A DNA stretch of 64,000 nucleotides from Trichoplusia ni (Eukaryota; Arthropoda; Insecta; Lepidoptera; Noctuidae), in NCBI RefSeq assembly GCF_003590095.1, contig NC_039483.1:3720001-3784000 (forward strand). The letters run 5' to 3'. Shown here in pieces: positions 1 to 10,733 of the stretch; the stretch's first letter is position 1; every line of letters begins with the position of its first letter. The notes beneath the pieces are model-generated. The model saw only the letters and a program-made list of their open reading frames with translations, was not told the DNA's origin and made no database searches. Made by a program: the position numbers and the translations under genes.

Positions 1-104
1 AACATAAAAATATTTTTTCAATTTGGACCAGTAGTTCCTGAGATTAGCGCGTTCAAACAAACAAACTCTTCAGCTTTATATATTAGTATATATAAGTATA
101 CAGA
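1..104 (-). mobile_element. Helitron-like element, cut by window start
   Basis: Minus orientation copy of the family at 13155, 16045, 16874 and 36960. The 5' terminus is TC at 104-103 next to a T on the plus strand; the 3' half lies outside the window. Confidence 0.75.
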
Positions 105-192
105 TTAATTTGAGTAAATTGGAATTTCATCCCTCTTCTCTCTCCTAATTTTTTGCGTGCCCGACAGGGTCCATATTGATCTTCATTTGACA

Positions 193-460
193 GGCCTGTT
201 GGTCTAGTGGTTAGTGACCCTGACTGCTATACCGGAGGTCGTGGGTTCGATTCCCGCCCAGGACAAATGTTGTGTGATGAGCATGATCATTTGTTCTGGT
301 GTCTGGGTGTAATTTATCTATAATATGTTTGTATTTAGAAATATATAAGTAAGTTTATCTTGTTACCATAACACAAGCTCTGCTTAGCTTGGGATCAGAT
401 AACCGTGTGTGAGTTGTCCCAGGATATATTAAATTATTATTATATTATATTATATTATAT
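193..460 (+). mobile_element. tRNA-derived SINE, family A
   Basis: The tRNA-like head has an A box (TTGGTCTAGTGGTTAG) and a B box (GGGTTCGATTCCCGCC). The body contains TGATGAGCATGATCATTTGT and CACAAGCTCTGCTTAG, and the tail is (ATT/ATATT)n from about 430. Unlike the true tRNA at 42017, the stems do not pair fully. Confidence 0.78.
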
Positions 461-461
461 G
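425..461. repeat. (ATT/ATATT)n simple repeat
   Basis: TATTATATTATATTATATTA, the tail of the SINE-A copy starting at 193. Confidence 0.7.
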
Positions 462-639
462 TTTTTATTTTACCATCCCTGTAACATGGAATGCAATAAA
501 AAATTGGACTCTTAAAAATTGAGTATTATCATACGTAAAGAATCACGATAGCTAAAATTTTCTCGGACGATGTAGTTCAATCGCTGCTATACCTACCGAT
601 AGTACCGATAGATAATAAAAATCCACGTTAAGCAACTTT

Positions 640-718
640 AGGTACGGTCATAAATTTCAGAGAAGTATTTTTTTAAATTCGCCCGGATCCCTCATCATTG
701 CGAGTACAACACCCACTT
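640..718. repeat. short dispersed repeat, copy 1
   Basis: TACGGTCATAAAT ... GCCCGGATCCC; second copy at 43130-43205. Confidence 0.5.
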
Positions 719-949
719 AGCAGTTATTTTTTTTAGAGAAGCCTACCTTTATCAACTCTGTGGATTTGTAAGACGATATCCCATGGACACTTAAAGCCTC
801 ATATTAGACTCATTTACTAAGAGGCTAGTATTTCAATGTTCTCTAACCTTCTTCACAACTATATTTAAGTTAAGATTACTACACGTAACGCATCTAACAT
901 CTAATTTAGGCGTGATATAATATAAAAACATATAATTATGTACGTGCCT

Positions 950-1400
950 CAGAATGAATTTGATTACGCGGAGCAAGGTTGCACAAAAATATACAAGTAT
1001 GTAGGTACGATGTTAATATAATCTGAGGGCACGGCAGTGCCCCTGCCAAGTCTCGAGCAAAACGGGCACGGCCGTACCATCTTTTCTCGAAGCGATTCGC
1101 GGCTGTTTCGCCCCCCCTGTATCTTCGACGTGGACAAAGCTAGGAGTTTAGCTTTTCGGGGAATAATAGTAGGCATTAGAACAAGCTTAAGTTCGAAATT
1201 ACATGCCAATTGAATTAATGGTTTAGGAGTTACGGTCGATCAAAGTTACACCATTTTGTCACTCACTGACTCACTGACAGATCATCAAAAATCTAAGGTA
1301 CTTCTAGCAGACTTAGAAACTTCAAATTTTGCACCAAGATAGGTCCTTAGCCACATATAAAGGAAAAATTATAAAAACATTAAAAAATAATATGCCATAG
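950..1400. repeat. GC-rich dispersed repeat
   Basis: GC-rich block (GGGCACGGCAGTGCCCCTGC and CGGGCACGGCCGTACCATC) followed by TCACTCACTGACTCACTGAC and GGTACTTCTAGCAGACTTAG, words that I associate with repeats in lepidopteran DNA. The frame across it (minus strand) shows no protein motif. Confidence 0.45.
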
Positions 1401-2037
1401 AAAACAATTTTATATTTGCGGTTTGGCAAGAACATTATGTATGGATTTTGACTGCATTGTTAACTTTGTTCGTTGTTTAAGTACCTATTCAATTGGATGA
1501 ATACATACATAGAATAGAAAAGAATAATATAAATGTAATACACAGACTATCATTAATACAAATTAATACATAAAATTCATAATTCATTAAATTAATAAAG
1601 CTAAAACTCCATTGTATTGCGATAAATATTGTATGCGCGCTCGATAGATGGCGTTGTACGTGTCTGAATCGCGCTATGGTTTCGTTACAAAGCGCAGTCT
1701 AAGTAGTACTTCAGAATAATTCGATAATTTTCATTTGATAGCGCCACCTGTCTATGAAAAACCATTTCGAAACTAAAAAATATTGTAGTGATAATTGATA
1801 TTCGGAGAACTTTACGTGTTATTTAGTTTAGTTTAGCTATAGTTTGTAAGTTAGTAGATATATATATGCATATATATATAAGTTTAAGCTTGTTTACATT
1901 AGAAGTAACGAAGTCTCAGAGAAGAAACAAAAGAGATAGAGATAGAGAATGGGTTCTAAGCAAAGCAGTAGCTGAAGTCCTAGAAATTATGACACCTAAA
2001 AAAAAAGAAAGAAATACACTTACAAAAAATAAATGAG

Positions 2038-2227
2038 ATCCCACCAAAAACATTAAATGTAAAAAAATGCCAAGTCTCTCGATGCAGTCTTTCCATCGTA
2101 AAAAGTTTTGAGATCTCATAGAAGCCAAGTCCTATTCAAAATATTTTGTAGTTATAAATCAACATTTAGTAATTGTATCAATAGTTTTCTTTATATTATA
2201 ATTATAGTGACTTGGCAATGAGCACAA
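2038..2227. repeat. 190-bp inverted repeat, left arm
   Basis: The reverse complement matches 2544-2733 over 190 bases; no mismatch was found on reading by eye. The spacer is 316 bases. No target duplication or transposon end motif is apparent, so a recent inverted duplication is the simplest reading. Confidence 0.9.
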
Positions 2228-2543
2228 ATTAAAAGCTGCTTGATGCCTGGAATTATGTGCAAATGTTACTGACGAGACCAGTGATCAGATTATTTGTTAT
2301 GTGTGAATCATGATGGTCACTACCGACTACATGCTCCAATACAATAATTAAGAATACCTTACGGGCCATCGCTTTATGAAAGTAAATGAATCGAGAGTAC
2401 ACTAAGACTGACTGCCGTTGCCGAAATTCGGTTGGGACGACACGGATAAACCAAAAGAAAATTAATTTTGTGATATTAATGTTTACGCATGCGGTGTGTG
2501 TAACTTTCAACTCCTACAAATATGCCGTTTTATTTGTTTCTTC

Positions 2544-2733
2544 TTGTGCTCATTGCCAAGTCACTATAATTATAATATAAAGAAAACTATTGATACAATT
2601 ACTAAATGTTGATTTATAACTACAAAATATTTTGAATAGGACTTGGCTTCTATGAGATCTCAAAACTTTTTACGATGGAAAGACTGCATCGAGAGACTTG
2701 GCATTTTTTTACATTTAATGTTTTTGGTGGGAT
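2544..2733. repeat. 190-bp inverted repeat, right arm
   Basis: Partner of 2038-2227. The open frame beginning in this arm continues past its end into 2915, which suggests that this arm is the source and the left arm the copy. Confidence 0.9.
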
Positions 2734-2915
2734 TAAACATTTCCGCAGTCATATCATGTTTGTGTTTGTTAGTTCATGGCTCTCAAATTCAAAATGATTT
2801 TGAAGTGGAAACTTCTTTAGAGGCGTTGTACACTTTTAAATGGGTGAAAAATATTAAACTCGCATCTGATCTAAAATTCGTAATAGTTATGAAAACATTT
2901 GAAGTCTCGAATTAA
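2652..2915 (+). CDS. unrecognised small ORF, 87 residues, starting in the inverted repeat
   Basis: Reads MRSQNFLRWKDCIERLGIFL and continues with a hydrophobic stretch (LHLMFLVGLNISAVISCLCL) that could span a membrane, then a polar tail to TAA. No family was recognised. It may be an exon remnant or chance. The inverted left arm (2038-2227) carries the first 33 codons on the minus strand. Confidence 0.2.
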   Translation: MRSQNFLRWKDCIERLGIFLHLMFLVGLNISAVISCLCLLVHGSQIQNDFEVETSLEALYTFKWVKNIKLASDLKFVIVMKTFEVSN

Positions 2916-4378
2916 AATCATGATGGGCCGTTCATCCATCAGCCATTGTAAGCAGAATTGGGCCCCAGGGTGCCCACCCGAACCACTTATTTTACCTTTT
3001 AAAGTAAGACCTGGAAGAAACACACCGCTTCATAGTGAGCTGTTCCGGTAACAGATGTACCTGCTTAGTAGATACCTAGGTATAAAAATAATAAACTTAT
3101 TGTAAGTAGAAAGGCAAAATATTGAATAGCAGTGTTTCATAATATGCCACCTGCTAGAATCAGTCTCTGATGGGAATTTCACATTTTAAAATAACATCGT
3201 TATAACAATAGGTTTTTGAATAAGTATTATAAGCAGAGAAATTATTAGGCATAAGAAGATCGAACAACGTTGAGATACCTAATTAAATTCTGTTGTTGCA
3301 ACATCCAAACTGAAGTTCCCCTTCCATTGCAAATTTTAAAACGTCTATAAAGTTTGTTAGCTAAACAGAAAACGCATTAAAATCAAAGTACGATTTTCCA
3401 ATCAGCACCATCTATCGAATAAAACTATTAAAAAAGAGAAATAAAAAGCTGCTTTATAACGCCATCTTTTAAAATTTTCAAGAACTATAATAAACAAGGT
3501 CTACGCGTGTAGTGTCATGGCTAGCGCCATCTATAATATTATAAAAGAACTTTAATTCATCAATCACGAATGATAAAAACGTGCAACTCTCTACGTGCCA
3601 AAGAGATGGCAGCACTTGTGGTTTTATCATTGCAACGCGATGTAGAGTATTTAATTCGTTATTTTATAAAGCTCGGTCTTTATACTAATATTGGAGAGAG
3701 TTGAATTTATGATTTCGCCGTATAAAATAGTTTCTTATGACAAGAAGTTTATTTTACTAAAAATAATTACATTTCTATATTAAACTTAATTACGGAAAAC
3801 CTATAACGACAGAATTACGAGTATAATACCCTAGTTGGAATTATATTCTTGAGCCATTTGGGGTTGTAACGGGGTTGAAGCTTGCCACCAATCAGCTGTT
3901 TGAGCGTCCAAGAAGTTAAAGATGGCAGAAATAACTCCGCTGAGTATTTTAACATAGCAGTAATTATTTCATAATTACCTTTCAAGAATCAAGCTTGAAT
4001 AGTCTACGGTGTCATAAAATTTGAAGATTACATAACTATATTTGGCAATGTTGCGTCTTAGCTTCCGTATTGCTGAGTATGACATTTATACGTTATTTCA
4101 TTTAAAGATACTTATAATAGTTATATCCGATTGTAGTTATATGAAATCTGATCTGTATTCTGTGCAAAGAATTAAAGATTTACTTTAATTTACAATTAAA
4201 AAAAAATTGAAATTGAAATACAGGAGACAAAATACGCCTTAATTTTTTTTAATAAAGTAAACACAAAAAGGACGTTTTCTAAACTAATAAGTATCTAAGT
4301 ATGCAGGCAAAAATCGTTAAAATAAAATTCTGAAATTTATTGATTAATTTTTTTTTTCATTCACGGGCGAACTTCATG
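2734..4378. other. non-coding, AT-rich
   Basis: Beyond the small unknown frame ending at 2915, no feature is seen. Confidence 0.5.
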
Positions 4379-4452
4379 AGAAGAGACCCGGTCCTTTTTA
4401 AAGGCGTGAACGGGGACACAGGTCCAACGCGCAGAGGCCTTCTTGAGAACTT
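4379..4452 (+). repeat. dispersed repeat, copy 1
   Basis: GAAGAGACCCGGTCCTTTTT, AAAGGCGTG and ACGCGCAGAGGCCTT; inverted second copy at 30815-30890. Confidence 0.6.
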
Positions 4453-4654
4453 TAATATACAATGTGATGGGGCATCTACTAGGGATAATTCACCTCCGCT
4501 CTATGGAAAACAGACATGAAGAATCCAAAGTAGATGCAAAACTATTTCAATATGTATGTAAAACTAAATAGGCTATTATATAAATGAGACATGTTGACCA
4601 GTTCCTTAAAATCATTCGGAGAACTATGGCACCTGCCTTTTTACACATGGTGAT

Positions 4655-5015
4655 GCAAACAAATTGGCAGGCGGTGACTCGCCACTCACTAGATGGGCCC
4701 CCTATGATACCGTCACGATTGATAGCAGGTGGGCAACACCAGTGCGAGCGGCTAGGGGTGTAGAGAGGTGCGACACCGATTTCACCATCGCGGGTCACAG
4801 ACCCGGAGCGGGTTTCCTCGTTATTACGCCATTAGACACTTCCATCCCCGAGCATATAGCTCTAGCGACCCCTCTCTAGCCAGCCAGTTAAGGCAAGAAA
4901 GACCTGGGAGTCCCCGTAAAGAGTGACCCCCTGGGGCATTCAGGTTCCGTTGTGTCGCTACTCACAAACAGCTCGCCACAAGCTGCCCTGCGGATGTATG
5001 CTCCTACATAGACCT
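4655..5015. repeat. GC-rich block, probably a retrotransposon remnant
   Basis: Markedly GC-richer than its surroundings (for example TCACTAGATGGGCCCCCTAT, CCAGTGCGAGCGGCTAGGGG, GACCCCCTGGGGCATTCAGG). No protein motif in any frame. Base composition suggests an inserted non-LTR element tail or similar; not proved. Confidence 0.4.
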
Positions 5016-5999
5016 TCTTACATTTTTTATTTATATCTCAAGGTTTGAAAAAGCAAACTAATATGCCCTCTGGTCTTGCGTTATTCCCATGATGAGATAA
5101 CGACTCGCCCCAAGGGGTTTATTATTAGGATTCTTTTTCAGCACTGTCCTTCATTTCATTTGAATTCAATGAAAATAAAAAAAAATGTTTTAATTTCATT
5201 TCCACTTTTATTATTTCAGTATTCAACTTTAACACGTTTACGTGTGGAGATAGGACTGATAGTACAAGTAATTATTTTACCTACGTAAAAGGAGGTTTCT
5301 GTGTAAGATTTCATTTACTTTTTTTAATTTTTGCTGACCTTTTTACCTGTTTAAAAACATTAAATAAATGTCTATAAAAATAGTTTAGTCATGAAAGTTG
5401 TTTTTGTTTTGCTTTTAATGTTTTATTTGTCTATGTCCCTAGTTTTTTTTCCTGTATTCCTGAAACGTAAACACGTTTTAATTTAATTTAATTTATTTTT
5501 GTCTCATATTCTTCCTACCTCGTACAATTGGACAGGAGGTAATTCTATTGTCCGTTGACGACAGCCAGAGTCAAAAACAAGGTTTTTTTATCATTTTAGT
5601 AAACGCTTATTTTTCATTTGTATTTGTCAAAGTTAAGCTCTCCACAAGGACATTTTCCAAAAACTAATACATACTTGATTCATGAACATAATTTTGTTTG
5701 AATTTCAAATGTTATTGTCTTTTAACAATTCTAATATTTTATGCTTTATAATATTTTAGAGTTCCCTGTTTTTGGTAAAGAATCTTGAAAATTAAATTAT
5801 TACTTTTTTTTAATGGGCCTTAGCCCGCCACACATACCCGTCATTGCAACTCCTGTAAGCCAAGATCTACAATGAAACCAACGAAAACCACCGAAACACT
5901 TAAGTTCGGTGACCCAGGGGGAAACATTTAAATTGTTACTATAGAAATGGTATAATAGTAGTGCAAACGTGAATTTGAGCGAACCCGCGTATTGCAAGT

Positions 6000-6155
6000 G
6001 TTAATGTGTTGTTCCACGACTGCTTGTCCTGAGTCTGGGTTACTTGGTGCATGTGACTTTTATGTGAAACCCCTGCTACCTTTGTGCATGTGACTTGTAT
6101 ATTTGTGAGACCTTGCCACACAAAGATTTAACAACTTACTGCGGGATTCGTTTCT
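6000..6155 (+). mobile_element. SINE-B body and tail without head
   Basis: GACTGCTTGTCCTGAGTCTG, TTGTGCATGTGACTTG (part duplicated at 6045-6095) and ACTTACTGCGGGATTCG are family B body words; the tRNA-like head is missing. Confidence 0.5.
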
Positions 6156-6169
6156 AAAATAAAAAAAAT

Positions 6170-7130
6170 CCGGCCTTTGAGTTATTAAATTTTGGAGCCG
6201 CGCAACTACAGTCATGTAAACTTTCCGAAAGAGCCCAAGAAGACGGTTTGGAATTTTTTCATGTTCTTTTTTAATTCATCCTTGGTGAAGATCATTTGAT
6301 CAACAAGTGCCTCAAAAACTCTACAAAAACTGTCTTAAAAAGTTCCTATTTACAATGATCTTTAGAAGATCACTTGAAAAGTATAAGGTAACTCGTTAAG
6401 ATTATTTTTTTGATAATGTGCTAAGTATTCGGTCAAAAATAATTAACGCCTTTTGTGTTATCAAGTGTGAGTGCGTGGTATGTGTGGAGTGTATCAAATA
6501 TAGAGTTTCTTGCCGGGCCTTCTCCATGGGAGTATCATAAGTTCTGTAATGTAACGTTGTTCATAAACATATATCCATCCAAAAGTTTAAAAACACAAAT
6601 TTCTCACTGAAAATTCGACTTTTTTGAGAAAGCTCACTTTAGCATTGCGTTTTATTTCATAGTTTCGAACGCCCCCAAAAAGCAGACAATTTACAACCGC
6701 CTTTGAAGAGAATTGCATGAGCTAAATCCCAAAAATAATTCATGGTCATTTTGACCATGTCTCTTAGAAAAAACACTGTTATATTTACCATGGGCGTAGC
6801 CAGCCATGAGCTCAGGGTGAGGCTGCGGTCAACCACCCGTCGCCGGTAGTTTTTGGACATGAAAATTAGCGAGCGATTTGAGAATTAAGTTCAGTCCATC
6901 ATGGATGAAGCACTACTGCTTAGAGGGATATTGTTGTAGTCGTTGAAGCTAGACACGGCTCAACGCAGATATGAATCTTATGGAGTTTCTTGCCGGTTAT
7001 TCTCCCTAAGAATGACACTATGGAACCGAGCAACTAGAGCCATCACTGTAACGTTTTGAAAGTGCATGAAAAATGGTCTACTTGAAATAAAAACTTTTGA
7101 TTTTGATAGAGCGCTGTCTCTATCGTCTTA
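6170..7130. repeat. region of decayed repeats with repeated words
   Basis: AGAGTTTCTTGCCGGGCCTTCTC (shown in part: GAGTTTCTTGCCGG) near 6502 recurs as GAGTTTCTTGCCGGTTATTC near 6982, with TGTAACGTT after each. Reads as remnants of one transposon family. No gene seen. Confidence 0.4.
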
Positions 7131-7301
7131 GCGACTTTAGCTAATACGAAAATTGAAGAAATTATTGTTAAATCGCAAAGAAGCATTAAAAGAAACGTCG
7201 CAAAGAACTTCACAGCAAACAACAACAACAAACAAAATTATTACGTGAATTTATTAATTGTCAAGATAAATTAGTATTTTGTAACAAAAATATTATGTAT
7301 A

Positions 7302-7690
7302 CACGGTGATTTTTTAGTCATCTTACAAAAGAAGCCCAGTTCATGTATCCGACGTAAAATACCCCTAGGCGCGATTATTATTTTTTTATCATCAACTAAG
7401 ATAATAAGTACGAAGAAAATTAAACAAGAGAAGTCTGAAATTTTAATATACTCTTAAAAATGATAAAATTGCCGCCGCCCGCGCCCCTCACCTTTGTTAC
7501 AAGGCTCGGACCGCGCTCGCAACAGAGCTGTGTTTCTAAAAAACTACGAATTGAATCATAATATTGAATAAAAATTGCATTTAATTTTTTTTCAAATCTC
7601 ATAAATACCTATTTTTTTATCATGAACGTGTTCTAGTCATTGGATACATGAACTGGGCTGCTTTTGTAAGACGACTAAAAAATCACGGTG
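7302..7690. mobile_element. mariner-like MITE, 389 bp
   Basis: Terminal inverted repeats of 49 bp (CACGGTGATTTTTTAG inward; left 7302-7350, right 7642-7690) with three mismatches, flanked by TA on each side (7300-7301, 7691-7692), the Tc1/mariner target. There is no coding potential inside. A GC-rich segment lies at 7470-7530. Confidence 0.8.
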
Positions 7691-7692
7691 TA

Positions 7693-7936
7693 TAAATAGA
7701 AATGAATGTTGGTAAGCGCATAACTCAAGGATGGATGGACCAATTCTGCCGATTTATAATTTTTTATGTTCCTTATGCTCAACGAAAAGTTTTAATACTT
7801 AATAAAAACAAATGAAAAAATTTAGAGTTATAGAGAGGAGGCAGGCTACATTTTATCACGCCTTTTCCACGGAAACGGGAACCACCGCGCGCTGTAAACT
7901 GAAGTCCACATGGGCGGAGTCGCCGGCAACAGCTAG
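7693..7936 (+). mobile_element. Helitron-like fragment ending CTAG
   Basis: The segment ends GTCGCCGGCAACAGCTAG followed by T, the 3' end shared by the Helitron-like elements in this window. The left limit is uncertain because it abuts the MITE end; it opens with GCGCATAACTCAAGGATGG. Confidence 0.5.
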
Positions 7937-8345
7937 TATTTTTAATAGTCTTACAAAGGTCAAGAGTGTCGAATATCTCTTATGGTTTCTATTCACGCCA
8001 TGGTGACGTCATTTGACATAACTTTACAATTTGCATGCATGAGTTTTATGACTTTTCAATGTCATTTGCTTTATTGCATAGGTATATCAAAATTTTGCAT
8101 AAAAATATGTATCGGTGTGAATATTATCTAAAAATTCTGATTTTGGTTTTGAAACTTCATTTTTCGTAGTCCAAATTTATAAGAAGCGAAAGGTTTCCTT
8201 TTCCTCCTTCAAACTTATTTGTTGTTTTTTTTTTAAGTTTCTGACCTCGTGCATCCCAGTATGAACCATGAATTTTTTAATCTTTTACATATTTTACACA
8301 AGATTAAATTCTACGCTAGATTTCAGTTCAACTACAGAACTACTA

Positions 8346-8527
8346 TAGCCGAGTGGTTGAGGTTATCATGGCAAACCAACTATGCGTAACGTGTTGTGGG
8401 TTCGATCCTCGCGGATGTCAATCATTTGTGGGGGATCAACGAATGTTTGTCCTGGGTCTTGGTGGTCTCGCAACACACGGATTAAATTTATTACTGCGGG
8501 AGACTTTCATTAAAAAGGCAAGGAAAT
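8346..8527 (+). mobile_element. tRNA-derived SINE, family B
   Basis: Head AGCCGAGTGGTTGAGGTTAT, B box GGGTTCGATCCTCGC, body with AATGTTTGTCCTGGGTCTTG and a tail ATTAAATTTATTACTGCGGG. It is the best plus-strand copy of the family and has a different head and body from family A. Confidence 0.7.
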
Positions 8528-9239
8528 AAATGATTCATAGTTGTTAAATTTTGGTACCCAAATAATGTACGCAAAAACGTGTTTGTAAATACAAATGTCA
8601 CAATCAGGCACTAATTAAAAAAATGATCATTAATTTAATAGCGGACAAATCAAGCGTAATCTAATACAGGTCACTTTAATAGACAATAGAACGCCTAACT
8701 CTACTTTTTAAAGGAAGGACCATAGTACTTGTTACGTTTCACGAATGTAGGTCAAACCAGGTAAAATATTCAAGCATGTTATAAAAACTACGATGATAAT
8801 TGGTCAGTTGCATTCCCAAGTATGTGGCGAGCAGAGAAAGGTGTCTTATTTATCGTGACGTCATAAGACGTAGTCACGTCGACCACAGAGCCATGGACGA
8901 ATAGACTTGGACTATAGATAGGACGGATAGAAAAATAAATGGTGTTGGTTTTTTATTAAGTAAAACTGAGCATGTATTTGTGAATGTACTTAAAATTAGT
9001 TTATGAAAATTCATCAATATAAAGTTGAGTGCTGAAAAAATATTGATTTGAAAATGAAAAGTTGTAACAGATTTTCTTTTCTACTTTTAAAAATAAAAAA
9101 AAGTATTTTAAGCTATGCAAATAAGAATTGTAAAACATTGAAATGTAATGTAACTAAATGCAAGAAGGTCTTACATTTCTCAGAATATTCAAGCTAAGGA
9201 AAAGATCAAGTCATGATTATTGATATACATCAACTAATG

Positions 9240-9495
9240 ATTTATTTATTTATATATATATTACATATGTATTTAGGTTAATGTTAGTAATTATTTTTAG
9301 TTATAGCTTCTTTCTTTTTTGTTTTTTTACACACTATCTGCATCTCTTCTTATTCTAACTCTCCCATAACGGGCCTGCTGGAAGAAATTTCTGTTGAAAT
9401 AAGCTGTGCCTATGTACTATGTGTTCTATCTTTCTTCTTTTCTGTACTCTGTGTGTGTATCTGTGTACATGAACTATTAAATAAATAAATCAAGT
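9240..9495 (+). mobile_element. probable retrotransposon 3' end
   Basis: GGGCCTGCTGGAAGAAATTT, GAAATAAGCTGTGCCTATGT and a tail TTAAATAAATAAAT; resembles lepidopteran LINE 3' ends. Limits rough. Confidence 0.4.
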
Positions 9496-9779
9496 GATCA
9501 AAACTGAAACAAAACTCATTTTTCTGAAATTGACAGCACGGAGCCCGAACTCTACAATAAACAGTCACAGTAGCAGTAAAAAAGTAATGGTCAAAATGGT
9601 TTGATGAAAAAAAACATCTATCAATATTAGAATACTAGCCGCATAGGTTTCTAAACATCATGAACGTTTAAATAAATTCATGAATAAAATCATTAATCAA
9701 TAAAAAATAAAGACCCCTCTTAAAATTCATGACACTGTATTCCTTCGGAGAGAGCGATCTGCTGGCTGACTGGCAGTGC

Positions 9780-10014
9780 GCTCCTAACCACGGTCGTCGA
9801 ACAACGTATTAAAAAAAAAACGCGTTCCACGCCGCTGTCAAATCGCGCGCCGTTTAAACAAATTGTAAATATTTTTAAATCGCCATCTTTTTTTCTTCAT
9901 AAATTTTGTAAAAGTGTTTTCATATTTAAATCATTTCACGTGGTTTTCTATTTGATTTTTGTGTGAGTGTGTTGTACAAAAGTAAAAGGAGGTGAAACGT
10001 TTGTTAATTTTTTG
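9780..10014 (+). promoter_or_regulatory. candidate promoter and non-coding first exon
   Basis: CpG-richer DNA (CGCGTTCC, then AATCGCGCGCCG around 9820-9855) in an AT-rich setting is followed by a T-rich stretch of 5' UTR type and a strong donor TTTG|GTGAGT at 10015. No ATG opens a long frame in it. It could be the first exon of the ABC transporter, joined to 44054 across about 34 kb, or of another transcript. No TATA box or clear initiator is visible. Confidence 0.3.
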
Positions 10015-10722
10015 GTGAGTTGTGTTTCATGTTCTCATTTTTTTTATGTAATATTATTATCTGCTGATACTTTGGAATAAATTTTAACAGCTTTTTAAGT
10101 GTTCGATAAGAGTGTTCAAATTGAAATTATATTTTTACAACTTTAAAAACTATAAACTGAATCATAAAGCATCCAATATGGTGAGAATGAAAGAAAATAA
10201 TTTGCATTTATCGAGAACTAGAGGATTTCAAAACAATATGTTTATTATTAAATCGGTCTTTTCATACTTAATGAAGTTAACGAGCGTTTGTAGAGTAATT
10301 GCTAACCTCTTCACGGTTAATTTTCATTACAGGCTGAATGGTTGATTGTCATTGCCTAGTTTGATATCGAGAAATGACTATTGCATTATCAATGGGTTTA
10401 ACGAAAGAATTGCCATCCTCATGAGTTAAATACTGAAAATGTGTGGCACTTTCTTTTAACATAGTAACTCATGTTTATCTATGGCAAATATAGCATTTGC
10501 CATATTTTAAAGATGGACTCTAAAAATGGGATATGTTAAAAAAGTCACAATAACTGGAATGTCTAAGTTTCATTTAATTGACATTTGGAAGTAGGTAGAC
10601 ATGTCCAAAATTTCGAAACTTCTCGAATTAAAAGTTCAAAAAAATATGAAAACCAAATCAAATGACGCGCTCGATTTTTCGGCAACATATTACATAATAT
10701 TATTTTATTATAATACGGTTCT

Positions 10723-10733
10723 CATTGCAAAAT
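10723..10733. repeat. target site duplication, left copy (RTE)
   Basis: CATTGCAAAAT, identical to 12471-12481. The flanking bases differ on both sides, which fixes the element limits. Confidence 0.88.

Noticed and set aside
193..262. tRNA-like sequence with A and B boxes
   Set aside because: The cloverleaf stems do not pair fully and the same body follows in other copies, so it is a SINE head, not a tRNA gene. The same holds for 8346, 14473, 36705 and 61615.
4547..4879. Overlapping frames on both strands in a GC-rich block
   Set aside because: High GC removes stop codons by chance, and no motif is seen in either frame.
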